From assembly GCA_031460175.1 (NCBI GenBank), contig JAVKGW010000003.1, positions 186,001-250,000 of the forward strand: 64,000 nt of DNA, written 5' to 3'. Each line of letters opens with the position of its first letter. The first letter of the stretch is position 1. The position numbers were made by a program, and so were the translations under genes. Positions 1 to 10,164 of the stretch are shown here, piece after piece. The notes below the pieces were generated by a model. It saw only the letters and a program-made list of their open reading frames with translations. It had not been told where the DNA came from and searched no databases. This DNA comes from Armatimonadota bacterium (GTDB taxonomy: Bacteria; Sysuimicrobiota; Sysuimicrobiia; Sysuimicrobiales; Sysuimicrobiaceae).

Positions 1-1
1 A

Positions 2-1468
2 GGAGGGTGGCCCGGCAGCAACCCGCGGGACATGGAGTTCTTCCGGTTGGCCCGGGAGATTCCCTGGAGATCCGCGCGCCTCGTGGCCTTCGGCAGCACC
101 CGTCGGGCAGGTCTGGAGGCCCACGCGGATCCCAACCTGCGGGCCCTCCTCGAGGCGGGGACGGAGTGGGTGACGGTTTTCGGGAAGAGCTGGGACCTGC
201 ACGTCCGCAAAGCCCTGCGCACCACCCTGGAGGAGAACCTCCGGATGATCGAGGACTCCGTCCGGTACCTCCGGGCCCAGGGCAGACGGGTGATCTACGA
301 TGCGGAGCACTTCTTCGACGGGTTCTACGCGAATCCGGAGTATGCCCTGGCCACGGTGCGGGTTGCCGCGGAGGCCGGGGCGGATCGGATCGTGCTGTGC
401 GATACGAACGGGGGGCGGCTTCCCCACGAGATCGGGCCCGTGGTGCGCACGGTGCGGGAACGGCTCTCTGTCCCCCTGGGCATCCACACCCACAACGACA
501 CGGGCTGTGCGGTGGCCAACACGGTGGAGGCGGTCCGCGCGGGATGCGTGCACGTTCAGGGGACGATCAACGGATACGGGGAGCGATGCGGGAACGCGGA
601 TCTGTGCGTGGTCATTCCCAACCTGGTGCTTAAGCTGGGATACGCGTGTCTTCAACCCGATGCCCTCGTGCAGCTGGTGCACATCAGCCACCTGGTGGCG
701 GAGCTCGCGAACCTTCCTCCCGACGAGTACCAACCGTATGTGGGCCGCAACGCCTTTGCCCACAAGGGAGGCGTACACGGGAGCGCGGTGCGTGCGGACC
801 CCACCACCTACGAGCACGTGGCTCCGGAGCAGGTCGGGAATCGTCGTCGGTTCGTGGTCTCCGACCTCTCGGGCCGGGCCAACATCGTGAGCAAGGCGGA
901 GGAGCTGGGACTCCAGCTGGATCCCCATAGTCCGACCACCGCCCGCATCCTCGAGCAGGTGAAGTGGTTGGAGTACACCGGGTACCAGTTCGAGGGTGCA
1001 GAAGCTTCCTTCGAACTGCTGGCCCGGCGGCTCCTGGGGGAGCCGGTGGACGGCTTCGAGGCGGGCCCCTTCCTGGTGGTGGTCCACCGGACGGACGGGC
1101 AGGCCCGCGCGGAAGCCACGGTGCGGGTGCGGGTGGATGGGGTGGAGGAGCACACCGCCGCGGAAGGGAACGGTCCCGTGCATGCTCTGGACCGGGCTCT
1201 GCGGAAGGCCTTGGAGCGGTTCTACCCGGAGATCCGGCGGATTCGGCTGGTGGACTATAAGGTGCGGGTGCTGAACGCGGAGGCAGCGACCGCGGCCCGG
1301 GTCCGGGTTCTCATCCAGTCCACGGACGGCGTGGAGCAGTGGGGGACGGTGGGGGTTTCGGAGAACGTGGTGGAGGCCAGCTGGATCGCCCTGGTGGACA
1401 GCCTGAACTACGCGCTCTGGCGAAACCGTACCCGGATCCCCTCGGTCCCTCAGACCTCGGATGCGTGA
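2..1468 (+). CDS. cimA: (R)-citramalate synthase, 5' end cut by window edge
   Basis: CimA condenses pyruvate and acetyl-CoA to (R)-citramalate, the first step of the threonine-independent isoleucine route. The frame is open from base 2 and reads [10 protein letters not shown] before the first internal Met, a typical CimA segment, so the true start lies outside the window. The catalytic HMGL/IPMS-type TIM barrel is followed by HTHND (metal-binding His pair) and [12 protein letters not shown]. The C-terminal regulatory LeuA-type domain covers roughly the last 130 residues. The visible part is 488 residues; the family is usually about 530. The stop overlaps the leuB start by 8 bases, so the two are co-translated. 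2-isopropylmalate synthase is the main alternative, but the GERCGNADL form and the leuB-ilvD neighbourhood favour CimA. Confidence 0.9.
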   Translation, partial: GGWPGSNPRDMEFFRLAREIPWRSARLVAFGSTRRAGLEAHADPNLRALLEAGTEWVTVFGKSWDLHVRKALRTTLEENLRMIEDSVRYLRAQGRRVIYDAEHFFDGFYANPEYALATVRVAAEAGADRIVLCDTNGGRLPHEIGPVVRTVRERLSVPLGIHTHNDTGCAVANTVEAVRAGCVHVQGTINGYGERCGNADLCVVIPNLVLKLGYACLQPDALVQLVHISHLVAELANLPPDEYQPYVGRNAFAHKGGVHGSAVRADPTTYEHVAPEQVGNRRRFVVSDLSGRANIVSKAEELGLQLDPHSPTTARILEQVKWLEYTGYQFEGAEASFELLARRLLGEPVDGFEAGPFLVVVHRTDGQARAEATVRVRVDGVEEHTAAEGNGPVHALDRALRKALERFYPEIRRIRLVDYKVRVLNAEAATAARVRVLIQSTDGVEQWGTVGVSENVVEASWIALVDSLNYALWRNRTRIPSVPQTSDA

Positions 1469-2513
1469 GTTTCGGGTCCTCCTGCTGGGCGGAGACGGGA
1501 TCGGGCCGGAGGTGACCGGGGAGGCGGTACGGGTCCTGGAAGCGGTCTCCGGACGATGGGGAATTCGCTTCCAGTTCGAGGAGGCGCCCATCGGCGGAGC
1601 CGCCATCGACGAGTACGGAGACCCCCTTCCCGCCTTGACCCGCCGCAAGCTGCGGGAGGTGGACGCGGTCCTGCTGGGGGCCGTGGGGGGGCCAAAGTGG
1701 GACCAGGGAGAGGTCCGGCCGGAGGCGGGATTGCTGGAGCTCCGCAGGCTCCTCGGGGTGTACGCGAACCTCCGTCCCGCGGTCCTGTTCGACGGCCTGG
1801 AAGGTTGCTCCCCGCTTCGACCGGAGGTGGTGCGGGGGACGGATCTGTTGCTGGTGCGGGAGCTCACGGGAGGTCTGTACTTCGGGGAGCCCAAATTCCG
1901 GACGGAAATGCAGGCGGTGGACACCATGGCCTACGCTGCGGAGGAAGTGGCCCGGGTGGCCCGGGTGGCCTTCCGGGCCGCGGCGCGCAGGCGTGGGATG
2001 GTGCACTCCGTGGACAAGGCGAACGTGCTGGAGACCTCCCGGCTTTGGAGGGAGGTGGTCTCCCGGGTGGCGGAGGAGTTCCCCGGGGTCCGATTGCACC
2101 ACATGCTGGTGGACACCTGCGCCATGGAACTGCTGCGTCGGCCCACCGCCTTCGACGTCATCCTCACGGAGAACACCTTCGGGGACATCCTCAGCGACGA
2201 AGCCGCCGCGGTGGTGGGCTCCATCGGGCTGTTGCCCTCCGCGAGCCTGGGGGATCGTCCCCCCTTTCTCTACGAGCCCGTGCACGGGTCCGCGCCGGAT
2301 ATCGCGGGGAAGGGGATCGCCAACCCCGTGGGGGCCATCCTCAGCGCGGCCATGATGCTCCGGTACTCCTTTGGGATGGAGGAGGCGGCGGCGGCGGTGG
2401 AGCGGGCTACGGAAGCGGTGCTCCGGGAAGGGGTGCGCCCGGCGGATCTCGGGGGATCCGCCTCCACGGAGGAGGTGGGGAGGGCCGTGGCGAAGCGGGT
2501 GGCCGAGGGCTAA
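1461..2513 (+). CDS. leuB: 3-isopropylmalate dehydrogenase
   Basis: LeuB oxidatively decarboxylates 3-isopropylmalate in leucine synthesis. In organisms using citramalate it can also act on erythro-3-methylmalate to give 2-oxobutyrate. The protein has 350 residues, the usual length. It shows GGDGIGPEV at the N-terminus, the signature [14 protein letters not shown], the catalytic Lys in SVDKANVL, and the NAD-binding part [14 protein letters not shown]. The ATG lies inside the end of cimA. leuA, leuC and leuD are not in the window, so the grouping with cimA and ilvD suggests at least a role in isoleucine synthesis. Confidence 0.95.
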   Translation: MREFRVLLLGGDGIGPEVTGEAVRVLEAVSGRWGIRFQFEEAPIGGAAIDEYGDPLPALTRRKLREVDAVLLGAVGGPKWDQGEVRPEAGLLELRRLLGVYANLRPAVLFDGLEGCSPLRPEVVRGTDLLLVRELTGGLYFGEPKFRTEMQAVDTMAYAAEEVARVARVAFRAAARRRGMVHSVDKANVLETSRLWREVVSRVAEEFPGVRLHHMLVDTCAMELLRRPTAFDVILTENTFGDILSDEAAAVVGSIGLLPSASLGDRPPFLYEPVHGSAPDIAGKGIANPVGAILSAAMMLRYSFGMEEAAAAVERATEAVLREGVRPADLGGSASTEEVGRAVAKRVAEG

Positions 2514-2530
2514 GACCAGGAGGGATCCGG

Positions 2531-4198
2531 ATGCGCAGCGACCTCATCAAATCCGGTGTTCCGCGCGCGGGGGCCCGGGCCATGCTCCGGGCGGTGGGGG
2601 TACGGGATGAGGATTTCCGGAAGCCGTTCGTGGGCGTGGTGAACACGTGGACGGACGGGATGCCCTGCAACGTGCACCTGAGGGATCTCGCGGAGGAACT
2701 GCGGGCGGGGATGCGGGACGCGGGGCTGGTGCCCTTTGAATTCGGGGCGCCCGCCATCGCGGATGGCATCTCCATGGGAACGCCGGGGATGCGGGCGAGC
2801 CTCATCAGCCGGGAGGTGATCGCGGACGCGGTGGAGCTGGTGGCCCAGGGCTACCTGTACGACGCCATGGTGGTCCTCGTGGGCTGCGACAAGACCATTC
2901 CTGGAGGGGCCATGGGCCTGTTGCGGAGCGGGGTGCCGGGAATGGTCCTGTACGGGGGATCCATCGCACCGGGAGTGTGGGAAGCCCGGAAGCTCACCAT
3001 CGTGGAGGTGTACGAGGCCATCGGGCAGTTTGCCGCGGGGAGGATCGGGGAGAAGGAACTGGAAGCCGTGGAGCGGCACGCGGTTCCCGGGCCGGGGGCG
3101 TGCGGCGGGCAGTACACCGCGAATACCATGGCCATGGCCATGGAGGTGCTGGGGCTTTCCCCCATGGGCTACAACAGCATCCCCGCGGTGGTGCCGGAGA
3201 AGCGGGAGGCCACGCGCCGGGCCGCCTGGGTGCTGCTGGACGCCCTTCGGGCCAACCGCACCCCCCGGGAGTTCCTCACCCGCAACTCCTTCCTGAACGC
3301 CATCGCCGCGGTGGCGGCCACGGGCGGGTCCACCAACGCGGTCCTGCACCTGCTCGCCCTGGCCCGGGAGGCGGACGTGCCGTTGACCCTGGACGATTTC
3401 GACGCGGTAAGCCGCCGCACCCCCGTGATCGCGGACCTGCGGCCCTGGGGGAGATACACCGCCTGGGAGCTCTACGAGGCGGGGGGGACGCGGCTGGTGG
3501 TGCGGCGGTTGCTGGAGGCAGGGCTTCTGGATGGCGACCAGCGCACGGTGACCGGGCGGACCCTCGCGGAGGAGGTGGCGGACGCCACGGAGCTCCCGGG
3601 GCAGCAGGTGGTGGGAAGCGCGGACCGGCCCTTCAAGCCGCACGGCGGGCTTGTGGTGCTGCGGGGGTCTTTGGCTCCGGAGGGCGCGGTGCTGAAGCTG
3701 GCGGGGACGGAGCGGTTGTACTTCCGGGGACCTGCCCGGGTATTCGATGGCGAGGAGCAAGCCCTGCGGGCGGTGCTGGAGGGACGGATCCGGGCCGGGG
3801 ACGTGGTGGTGATCCGGTACGAGGGACCCAAGGGGGCTCCGGGGATGCCGGAGATGCTCGCGGTCACCGCGGCCCTGGTGGGAGAAGGCCTGGGCCCGGA
3901 GGTCGCCCTGGTGACGGATGGCCGGTTTTCGGGCGGAACGCGAGGCCTGATGATCGGACACGTCTCTCCCGAGGCCCAGGTGGGCGGGCCGATCGCGCTG
4001 GTGGAGGAGGGAGATCTCATCACCGTCGACGTGGAGAACCGAAGGCTGGATCTGGAGATTCCAATGGAAGTCCTCGAGGCGCGTCGCGTGCGTTTTCGGC
4101 CCCGCCCCGTTCCGGATCTCACCGGGATCTTCCGCCGCTACGCGGCCCTGGTTTCCTCGGCCTCGGAAGGGGCCGTCCTCCGGCTACCGTCCGCCTGA
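2531..4198 (+). CDS. ilvD: dihydroxy-acid dehydratase
   Basis: IlvD dehydrates 2,3-dihydroxy acids to 2-keto acids, the third common step of isoleucine and valine synthesis; it carries an Fe-S cluster. The start is the ATG after AGGAGGGATCCGG, 17 bases past the leuB stop; the frame is open far upstream but only in the shadow of leuB. The 555 residues begin MRSDLIKSG as in the family. Cluster cysteines are visible in VGCDKTIPG and [14 protein letters not shown], with one more in DGMPCN. The last 15 bases overlap the convergent DUF420 gene, leaving no room for a separate terminator. Confidence 0.96.
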   Translation: MRSDLIKSGVPRAGARAMLRAVGVRDEDFRKPFVGVVNTWTDGMPCNVHLRDLAEELRAGMRDAGLVPFEFGAPAIADGISMGTPGMRASLISREVIADAVELVAQGYLYDAMVVLVGCDKTIPGGAMGLLRSGVPGMVLYGGSIAPGVWEARKLTIVEVYEAIGQFAAGRIGEKELEAVERHAVPGPGACGGQYTANTMAMAMEVLGLSPMGYNSIPAVVPEKREATRRAAWVLLDALRANRTPREFLTRNSFLNAIAAVAATGGSTNAVLHLLALAREADVPLTLDDFDAVSRRTPVIADLRPWGRYTAWELYEAGGTRLVVRRLLEAGLLDGDQRTVTGRTLAEEVADATELPGQQVVGSADRPFKPHGGLVVLRGSLAPEGAVLKLAGTERLYFRGPARVFDGEEQALRAVLEGRIRAGDVVVIRYEGPKGAPGMPEMLAVTAALVGEGLGPEVALVTDGRFSGGTRGLMIGHVSPEAQVGGPIALVEEGDLITVDVENRRLDLEIPMEVLEARRVRFRPRPVPDLTGIFRRYAALVSSASEGAVLRLPSA

Positions 4199-4627
4199 GG
4201 GCATCCAGTACAGCATGGCGTAGATCCCCCACCCGGTGGCCGCCACGTAGAGCCATAGAGGGAAGGTGATGCGTGCGACGGCCTGGTGCGCCCGGTACTG
4301 GCCCCGGAAGGCCCGAAGGAGGGTGAGGGTCACGAGGGGCACAAGGGCGGTGGCGAGCACGGTGTGGGTGAGCAAGACGACGAGGTAGACGATGCGGAGA
4401 AGTCCCGTTCCGGAGAAGGGTTTGGATCCGAAGAGGGACCACCGGATGAGGTAGACCACGAGGAACAGGGCCGCGAACAGAGCAGCAACCAGCATCGCCG
4501 TGTGGTGGCGATGGACCTGTCCCCTGCGGATGAAGACGTAACCCGACACCACCCCGAACCCGCTCACCGCGATGAGCGCGGTGTTGAGGGCGGCCAGCCA
4601 GGATTCTGGTCTTGTGGTTTGGTCCAT
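4184..4627 (-). CDS. DUF420 family membrane protein
   Basis: A 147-residue protein with four predicted membrane helices (about residues 12-32, 42-62, 76-100 and 118-138). Histidines sit near membrane borders, in [18 protein letters not shown] and [11 protein letters not shown], a pattern typical of DUF420. Characterised relatives (YozB/CtaM) help cytochrome oxidase assembly; that role here is inferred from family only, as no oxidase genes are in the window. It is the last gene of the leftward run but is separated from the HIT gene by 67 bases that carry an AT-rich palindrome, so it may have its own regulated promoter. Its 3' end overlaps ilvD by 15 bases. Confidence 0.8.
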   Translation of the reverse strand: MDQTTRPESWLAALNTALIAVSGFGVVSGYVFIRRGQVHRHHTAMLVAALFAALFLVVYLIRWSLFGSKPFSGTGLLRIVYLVVLLTHTVLATALVPLVTLTLLRAFRGQYRAHQAVARITFPLWLYVAATGWGIYAMLYWMPSGGR

Positions 4628-4666
4628 GTAGAAACCGTTGCTACAAGCCAGTACCCATCATCTGCG

Positions 4667-4682
4667 CATAATGAACATTATG
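4667..4682. promoter_or_regulatory. perfect 7-2-7 AT-rich palindrome, candidate operator for the DUF420 gene
   Basis: CATAATG-AA-CATTATG is an exact inverted repeat in a stretch far more AT-rich than its surroundings, about 40 bases upstream of the DUF420 start. On the minus strand TTAACA (4686-4681) and GATGAT (4662-4657) could serve as -35 and -10 with an 18-base spacer, placing the palindrome between them as a repressor site. The two-base loop makes a terminator unlikely. The binding protein is unknown. Confidence 0.4.
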
Positions 4683-4694
4683 TTAAGCATGTCT

Positions 4695-5186
4695 CTACCC
4701 CTCAGACAGGAACGCCTCCCGCAAGCTCCGGTAGGTTTCCCGGAGGTGCTGGGGGATGACCTTCACCTCCGCCAGCACCGGCATGAAGTTCGTGTCCCCA
4801 AACCACCGCGGGACCACGTGAACATGCAGGTGGTCCTCGATCCCCGCCCCCGCAGCCCGCCCCAAATTGATCCCCACGTTAAACCCATCCGGTCTGAAGG
4901 CCCGTCGAAGGGCCCGAACCGTTCGCGTCACCGCCTCCCACAGCCCCAAGGCCTCCTCCGCCCCCAACTCCTCGAGGCCCGCGGTGTGCCGGTAGGGGAT
5001 GGCCATCACGTGCCCGCTGCTGTAGGGGAACAAGTTCAGCATCACAAAGGCCCACTCTCCCCTCCACACGATGAGATTCTCCTCGTCCTTTCCCTGCCGC
5101 GGTTTCGTGCAGAAAATGCAGCCTTCCTCCTGGGGGGCCTGGATGTATTCCAGTCGCCAGGGCGCCCACAGCTGCCGCATGTTCAC
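4695..5186 (-). CDS. HIT family nucleotide hydrolase/phosphorylase
   Basis: A 163-residue histidine-triad protein. The triad HLHVHVV lies near residue 118, and a CIFC pair near residue 24 suggests a zinc site as in the AP4A phosphorylase-like branch (APWR...CIFC). Such enzymes cleave dinucleoside polyphosphates or nucleoside phosphoramidates; the exact substrate cannot be read. The GTG start overlaps the rnc stop as GTGA, so translation is coupled; an in-frame ATG two codons later is the alternative start. Confidence 0.85.
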   Translation of the reverse strand: MNMRQLWAPWRLEYIQAPQEEGCIFCTKPRQGKDEENLIVWRGEWAFVMLNLFPYSSGHVMAIPYRHTAGLEELGAEEALGLWEAVTRTVRALRRAFRPDGFNVGINLGRAAGAGIEDHLHVHVVPRWFGDTNFMPVLAEVKVIPQHLRETYRSLREAFLSEG

Positions 5187-5896
5187 AACACCCCCAACCG
5201 GCGCAGCGCATCCGCCGCCGCCGCCTGCTCGGCTTCCTTCTTGCTCTTTCCCCTCCCTTCCCCCAACACCCGCCCCGCCACCTCCACGACCGCCACGAAC
5301 ACCTTCGCGTGCTCCGGCCCCTCCGTGGCCGTGATGCGGTATTGGGGGACCACCCGGTCCCGCCGCTGGACCACCTCCTGCAGCTGGCCCTTGAAATCCC
5401 CCCGCATCTCCTCCAGCCGTCCCAGAAGGGGGCCGATCCAGCGGCTCACCAGCGCGTGGGCCACCCCGTAGCCCGCGTCCACGTACACGGCCCCCACCAC
5501 CGCCTCCAACACATCCGCCAACAGCGAGGCCCGCTCCCGCCCGCCGCTCCGCTCCTCCCCCTTGCCCAGCAGGATGTACCGCCCCAGATCCAGGCTCCGG
5601 GCGATCTCCGCCAGCGTCGGCTCGCTCACCAGCCGCGCCCGCATCCGGGCCAACTCCCCCTCCCGCGCCGCGGGGAATCGCCGGTACAGGTGGTCGCTCA
5701 CCACCAGGTTCAGAACCGCGTCCCCCAGGAACTCCAGTCGCTCGTACGACTCCAGATTGCCCGAGGTGTCCTCATGGGCATAGGAGCCGTGTACCAGGGC
5801 CCGTTCCAGGATCCGCGGGTCCCGGAACCGAACCCCCAACCGTTCCGCCAGTTGGAGGATCTGCTCCCCGCGAGATGTCCCGGACGGATGCGACAC
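5183..5896 (-). CDS. rnc: ribonuclease III
   Basis: RNase III cuts double-stranded RNA in rRNA precursors and structured mRNAs. The catalytic domain carries the signature ERLEFLGDAVL at about residues 52-62 and the second acidic motif LLADVLEAVVGAVY. A double-stranded RNA-binding domain fills about residues 160-235, ending GKSKKEAEQAAAADAL. The length of 237 residues is normal. It follows fabF by 11 bases, as in many Terrabacteria, where smc and ftsY often follow; here a HIT gene takes that place. Confidence 0.96.
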   Translation of the reverse strand: MSHPSGTSRGEQILQLAERLGVRFRDPRILERALVHGSYAHEDTSGNLESYERLEFLGDAVLNLVVSDHLYRRFPAAREGELARMRARLVSEPTLAEIARSLDLGRYILLGKGEERSGGRERASLLADVLEAVVGAVYVDAGYGVAHALVSRWIGPLLGRLEEMRGDFKGQLQEVVQRRDRVVPQYRITATEGPEHAKVFVAVVEVAGRVLGEGRGKSKKEAEQAAAADALRRLGVL

Positions 5897-5907
5897 GGAG
5901 GACGCGC

Positions 5908-7152
5908 TCAGAGCTCAAGCCTCCGAACGGCCAGGGACGCGTTGTGCCCGCCGAATCCAAAGGCGTTGGACATGGCCACCCGCACCTCCGCGGGCCGAGG
6001 CCGGTTCGGCACGTAGTCCAGGTCGCAATCCGGGTCCGGAACCTCGTAGTTGATGGTGGGTGGGAGGACCTGATGCCAAAGGGCCAGCACGCAGGCGATG
6101 AGTTCCACACCGCCCGCCGCTCCCAGCAGATGGGCCGTCATGGACTTGGTGGAGCTCACCGCAAGCCGATACGCATGCTCTCCGAATACGCGCTTGATGG
6201 CCAGCGTCTCATACTTGTCGTTGTAGGGAGTGCTCGTTCCGTGCGCGTTGATGTAGTCCACCTCCTCCGGCCGCAGCTCCGCGTCCCGCAAGCATCGGGC
6301 CATGGCCAGGGCGGCCCCTTCCCCTTCCGGGTCCGGCTGGGTGATGTGGTAGGCGTCCGCGCTCATGCCGTACCCCACCAACTCGCAGTAGATCCGAGCA
6401 TCCCGACGGAGCGCATGCTCCATCTCCTCCAGGATTACGATCCCTGCCCCTTCCCCCATCACGAACCCGTCCCGCTGTGCATCGAAGGGGCGCACCGCTT
6501 TTTCGGGCTCCTCGTTCCGGGTGGACATGGCCCGCATGGCGCAGAACCCTGCGATGGAGAGCTCCGTGATGGCCGCCTCCGTGCCGCCCGCGATCACCAC
6601 GTCCGCCTCCCCTCGCTGGATGAGCCGAAAGGCATCCCCGATGGCGTGCCCGCCCGTAGCGCAGGCGGTCACCGGTGCCGTGTTCGGACCCCGGGCGCCC
6701 GTGAGGATGCTCACCGCTCCCGCCGCCATGTTGATGATGAGCATGGGGATGAAGAAGGGGCTGACCCGATCCGGTCCCCGGGTCAGCAGGACCTTGTGCT
6801 GCTCCTCCCACGTGATGGCCCCTCCGATCCCGGAACCGATCACCACGCCCACACGATCCGCGTTCTCCCGCGTGACCCGGAACCTCGCATCCTCCAGGGC
6901 CATGCGGGTGGCCGCGATGGCGAATTGGACGAATCGGTCGTTGCGCTTTGCCTCTTTCCGGTCCATCCAGTCCAGGGGGTCGAAGTCCAGGACCTCCGCG
7001 GCGATGCGGGTGGGATATCTCGAGGCGTCAAAGCTCTGGATGGGACGGACCCCGCTCCGGCCCTCCATGAGGGCGTTCCAGAACCGATCCTTCCCGATCC
7101 CGATGGGGGTGACGACCCCGATCCCCGTGACAACGACCCGGCGCTTGGTCAT
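5908..7152 (-). CDS. fabF: beta-ketoacyl-ACP synthase II
   Basis: FabF elongates acyl-ACP by condensation with malonyl-ACP. The Cys-His-His triad is visible: C164 in TACATGGHA, His in [12 protein letters not shown], and His in [13 protein letters not shown]. The C-terminal glycine-rich end reads [12 protein letters not shown]. The 414 residues match the family. The start overlaps the acpP stop by four bases, a standard acpP-fabF arrangement. FabB is the alternative; the length and AHGTSTP context favour FabF. Confidence 0.96.
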   Translation of the reverse strand: MTKRRVVVTGIGVVTPIGIGKDRFWNALMEGRSGVRPIQSFDASRYPTRIAAEVLDFDPLDWMDRKEAKRNDRFVQFAIAATRMALEDARFRVTRENADRVGVVIGSGIGGAITWEEQHKVLLTRGPDRVSPFFIPMLIINMAAGAVSILTGARGPNTAPVTACATGGHAIGDAFRLIQRGEADVVIAGGTEAAITELSIAGFCAMRAMSTRNEEPEKAVRPFDAQRDGFVMGEGAGIVILEEMEHALRRDARIYCELVGYGMSADAYHITQPDPEGEGAALAMARCLRDAELRPEEVDYINAHGTSTPYNDKYETLAIKRVFGEHAYRLAVSSTKSMTAHLLGAAGGVELIACVLALWHQVLPPTINYEVPDPDCDLDYVPNRPRPAEVRVAMSNAFGFGGHNASLAVRRLEL

Positions 7153-7403
7153 GCACGTTCCTTGGCGGCCAGGCGCTGCTCGATGTACTGCACTGCCTGC
7201 CCCACGGTCCGGATTTTCTCCGCCTCCTCATCCGGGATCTCGATCCCGAACTCCTCCTCCAGGGCCATCACCAGCTCCACCACGTCCAGGGAGTCCGCGC
7301 CCAGGTCCTCCACAAAGGAGGCCTCCTCCGTCACCTCCTCCCCGTTGACTCCCAGCTGCTCCACGATGATGGCCTTCACCCGCTCAAAGGTCGATGTGGT
7401 CAT
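7149..7403 (-). CDS. acpP: acyl carrier protein
   Basis: An 84-residue acidic protein that carries growing acyl chains on 4'-phosphopantetheine. The attachment serine is S38 in [11 protein letters not shown]. Position between fabG and fabF confirms the fatty-acid role. It lies 34 bases after fabG with its own GGAGG-type site and overlaps fabF by four bases. The C-terminal tail (AAKERA) is slightly longer than usual. Confidence 0.97.
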   Translation of the reverse strand: MTTSTFERVKAIIVEQLGVNGEEVTEEASFVEDLGADSLDVVELVMALEEEFGIEIPDEEAEKIRTVGQAVQYIEQRLAAKERA

Positions 7404-7437
7404 CCCGTTCCTCCCCTCCCGTGTGCCATGGAACCTC

Positions 7438-8193
7438 CTATTTCATAACCATACCTCCATCCACGTTCAAGACCTGCCCCGTGATGTACCCGGCCGCCTC
7501 ACTGGCCAGGAACACGACCGCGGCCGCGACCTCCTCCGGCCGGGCGGTCCTCCCCATGGGGATGTTGGCCAGCAGCGCCGCCCGCTGTTGCTCCGTGAGC
7601 GCCTCCGCGAGCCCGGCCTCCACATATCCCGGGGCCACGGCATTCACCGTGATGTTGCGGCTTGCCACCTCTCGCGCCACCGCCCGGGTGAACCCGATGA
7701 TCCCCGCCTTCGCGGCTACGTAGTTCGCCTGCCCCACATTCCCCACCTCCCCCACCACGGAGGTGATGTTGATCACGCGCCCCCACCGGGCCCGTAGCAT
7801 ATCCCGGAGCGCCTCCCGGGTACAGAGGAACGTCCCCGTGAGGTTGGTCTCCACAACCCGCTGCCATTCCTCCAGCCGCATCCGTACCAGCAACACATCC
7901 CGCAGGGTCCCCGCGTTGTTCACGAGGACGTCCACCCGGCCGAAGACCTCCCGGGCCTGGGCAAACAGCCGTGCCACCTCCTCCTCCCGCCGCACGTCCG
8001 CAGGAAGGGCGACGGCTTCCCCTCCCATCTGCCGGATCTCCCGTACCACTGCCTCCGCGGCCTCCTGTCGGGTTCCGTAGTGCACCACCACCCGGCACCC
8101 CACCTCCGCCAGGGCCCGACACACGGCTCCGCCGATGGCCCCGCTCCCGCCCGTCACCAGGGCCACTTTCCCGTCCAGGCGAAACCAGTTCAT
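7438..8193 (-). CDS. fabG: 3-oxoacyl-ACP reductase
   Basis: FabG is the NADPH-dependent reductase of the elongation cycle. This SDR protein has 251 residues, the cofactor motif [11 protein letters not shown], the NNAG motif, the catalytic Ser in NITSVVG, and YVAAK for Tyr and Lys. The C-terminus reads [12 protein letters not shown], typical of FabG. The ATG overlaps the fabD stop by four bases; the frame stays open upstream only as the shadow of fabD. Confidence 0.95.
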   Translation of the reverse strand: MNWFRLDGKVALVTGGSGAIGGAVCRALAEVGCRVVVHYGTRQEAAEAVVREIRQMGGEAVALPADVRREEEVARLFAQAREVFGRVDVLVNNAGTLRDVLLVRMRLEEWQRVVETNLTGTFLCTREALRDMLRARWGRVINITSVVGEVGNVGQANYVAAKAGIIGFTRAVAREVASRNITVNAVAPGYVEAGLAEALTEQQRAALLANIPMGRTARPEEVAAAVVFLASEAAGYITGQVLNVDGGMVMK

Positions 8194-9131
8194 CCGTCCA
8201 GGGCCTCCACGACCTCCAGCGCGGCCGCCAGGGACGCCCGATCTTCTACGGACAGGGCCAGGGCGCCCGGGACCTGGCGCCGGATCAATCCGGAGAGGAC
8301 CCTCCCGGGGCCGCACTCCACGAAGGTGTCCACGCCCTGCGCCGACATCCACGCCACGGACTGCGCCCACCGAACCGGACGGGCCACCTGCTCCACGAGC
8401 AGCCGGCGGATCTCGTCCCCCCGTTGCACGGGCCGTGCGGTGACGTTGGCGATCACGGGGACCTCCGGGTCCCGGATCGGTACCTCCTCCAGCACCGCGG
8501 CAAGCCGCTCCGCCGCCGGCCGCATCAGGCTCGTGTGGAAGGGAGCGGAGACCGCAAGCGGCACGGCCCTGCGGGCCCCTTGGGCTCTCGCGAGGCGAAT
8601 GGCCTCCTCCACCGCTGTCCGGTCCCCGGCCACCACCACCTGATCGGGGCCGTTGTAGTTGGCCACCTCGCAGACGCCCACCTTCGCGGCTTTCTGGCAG
8701 ATCTCCTCCACCGCCTCCGCATCCAGGTTCAGGATGGCCGCCATGGCCACTTCCCGGCCGGCGGCGGCCTCCTGCATGAAGATCCCCCGCAGGCGTACCA
8801 CGCGCACCGCATCCTCGAAGGAGAGGGCCCCCGCGGCCACCAGGGCCGTGTACTCTCCCAGGCTGAGGCCTGCGACGTAGGCGGGGGGCGGGAGGTGTGG
8901 CCGCAGGGCCACAAGGCACGCGAGGCTCGTGGTGAGGATGGCGGGCTGGGTGTTGGCGGTCTGCTGGAGGAGATCGGCGGGTCCCCGGGCACACAGCTCC
9001 AGCAGGTCCATCCCCAAGACCTGACTCGCCCGCTCGAACAGGGCCCGGGACTCCGGATGGGCCTCCGCCATCTCCACCCCCATCCCCACGTACTGAGCGC
9101 CCTGTCCGGGAAACACGTACGCCAGCCGCAC
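8190..9131 (-). CDS. fabD: malonyl-CoA:ACP transacylase
   Basis: FabD loads malonyl units onto ACP. The 313 residues start MRLAYVFPGQGAQ, the family N-terminus; the active serine is S90 in GLSLGEYTAL, with the catalytic His in APFHTSLM and the substrate Arg in RLRGIFMQEA. It lies 2 bases after fabH and overlaps fabG by four bases, so it is co-translated with both neighbours. Confidence 0.96.
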   Translation of the reverse strand: MRLAYVFPGQGAQYVGMGVEMAEAHPESRALFERASQVLGMDLLELCARGPADLLQQTANTQPAILTTSLACLVALRPHLPPPAYVAGLSLGEYTALVAAGALSFEDAVRVVRLRGIFMQEAAAGREVAMAAILNLDAEAVEEICQKAAKVGVCEVANYNGPDQVVVAGDRTAVEEAIRLARAQGARRAVPLAVSAPFHTSLMRPAAERLAAVLEEVPIRDPEVPVIANVTARPVQRGDEIRRLLVEQVARPVRWAQSVAWMSAQGVDTFVECGPGRVLSGLIRRQVPGALALSVEDRASLAAALEVVEALDG

Positions 9132-9133
9132 CG

Positions 9134-10120
9134 TTACCCCCAGCGCAGGGCACAGGCTCCCCAGGTCAGCCCGGCCCCGAAGGCCACGAGCACCGCGAGA
9201 TCCCCGGATCGTAGGCGTCCCGTGGCCACCGCCTCGTAGAGGGCCACGGGGACGGAAGCCGCGGAGGTGTTCCCGTACCGGTCCACATTCACGAAGAACT
9301 TCTCCAAGGGTTGGCCCAGCCGCTCCGCCGCCGCCTGGATGATTCGGATGTTCGCCTGGTGGGGAATGAAGAGGTCCACCTCCTCAGGATCCACGCCGGC
9401 CCGCCGGCACGCCTCCTCGATGGCCCGGGGGATCACCCGGGCGGCGAACTTAAACACCTCCCGTCCGTTCATGGTGATGTAGTGGAGACCCCGTTCCACC
9501 GTCTCCCGGGAGGCGGGCAGGCGGCTCCCGCCCGCGGGCTGAGCGATGAGGGACGCCCCGGAGCCGTCCGCCCCCAGCCAGAAGGAGAGGATTCCCCGGC
9601 GGCCATCCGAGGGGACCATGACCACCGCCCCCGCGGCGTCTCCGAACAGCACGCACGTGGTTCGATCCTCCCAGTTTACGATCTTGCTCAGCGTGTCCGC
9701 GCCCACCACCAGCACCCGCCGTGCCATGCCTGCCACGATGTGGGCATGGCCCATGGCCATGGCGTATACGAAGCTGCTGCAGGCCGCGGAGATGTCCACC
9801 GCGGCCGCGGCCCGGGCGCCCAACCGGTCCTGCAGGATACAGGCGGTGGCCGGGAAGATGGCATCCGGCGTCGCGGTCCCCACCAGGATGAGGTCCAGGT
9901 CCTCCGCGGATACCGAGGCCGCCTGCAGGGCCTCCCGGGCGGCCTCTAGGGCCAGGTCGGAGGTCGCCTGGTCCTCCCGGGCGACGCGACGTTCCCGGAT
10001 TCCCGTGCGGGTCGTGATCCACGCATCCGTGGTGTTTACCCGCTGCTCCAGGTCCGCATTCGTGAGGACCCGTTCCGGAATGCATCGTCCCATCCCTGCA
10101 ATGCGGCTGGACCCGATCAC
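9134..10120 (-). CDS. fabH: beta-ketoacyl-ACP synthase III
   Basis: FabH starts fatty-acid synthesis by condensing acyl-CoA with malonyl-ACP. The start chosen is GTG at 10120, preceded by GGAGGAGGAAGACC; the frame continues 34 codons upstream but those residues do not match the family. With this start there are 328 residues, the normal length. The catalytic residues are C114 in SAACSSFVY, His in PHQANIRI and Asn in RYGNTSAAS. plsX, which usually stands between rpmF and fabH, is absent, and only 44 bases separate rpmF and fabH. Confidence 0.95.
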   Translation of the reverse strand: MIGSSRIAGMGRCIPERVLTNADLEQRVNTTDAWITTRTGIRERRVAREDQATSDLALEAAREALQAASVSAEDLDLILVGTATPDAIFPATACILQDRLGARAAAAVDISAACSSFVYAMAMGHAHIVAGMARRVLVVGADTLSKIVNWEDRTTCVLFGDAAGAVVMVPSDGRRGILSFWLGADGSGASLIAQPAGGSRLPASRETVERGLHYITMNGREVFKFAARVIPRAIEEACRRAGVDPEEVDLFIPHQANIRIIQAAAERLGQPLEKFFVNVDRYGNTSAASVPVALYEAVATGRLRSGDLAVLVAFGAGLTWGACALRWG

Positions 10121-10164
10121 GGTCTTCCTCCTCCGTCCGACGCTCCGGTGGATGCGTGGGGGAT

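Noticed and set aside
1556-2530. Long in-frame extension upstream of ilvD
   Set aside because: The residues are Gly/Arg/Pro-rich low-complexity shadow of leuB; the family N-terminus and a good SD sequence start at 2531.
4667-4682. Reading the palindrome as a terminator
   Set aside because: The loop is two bases and no T-run follows, so an RNA hairpin terminator is not credible.
7438-9153. A 571-codon frame that would fuse extra sequence to FabG
   Set aside because: The first 320 codons are antisense-like shadow of fabD in another frame; fabG starts at 8193 with a four-base overlap.
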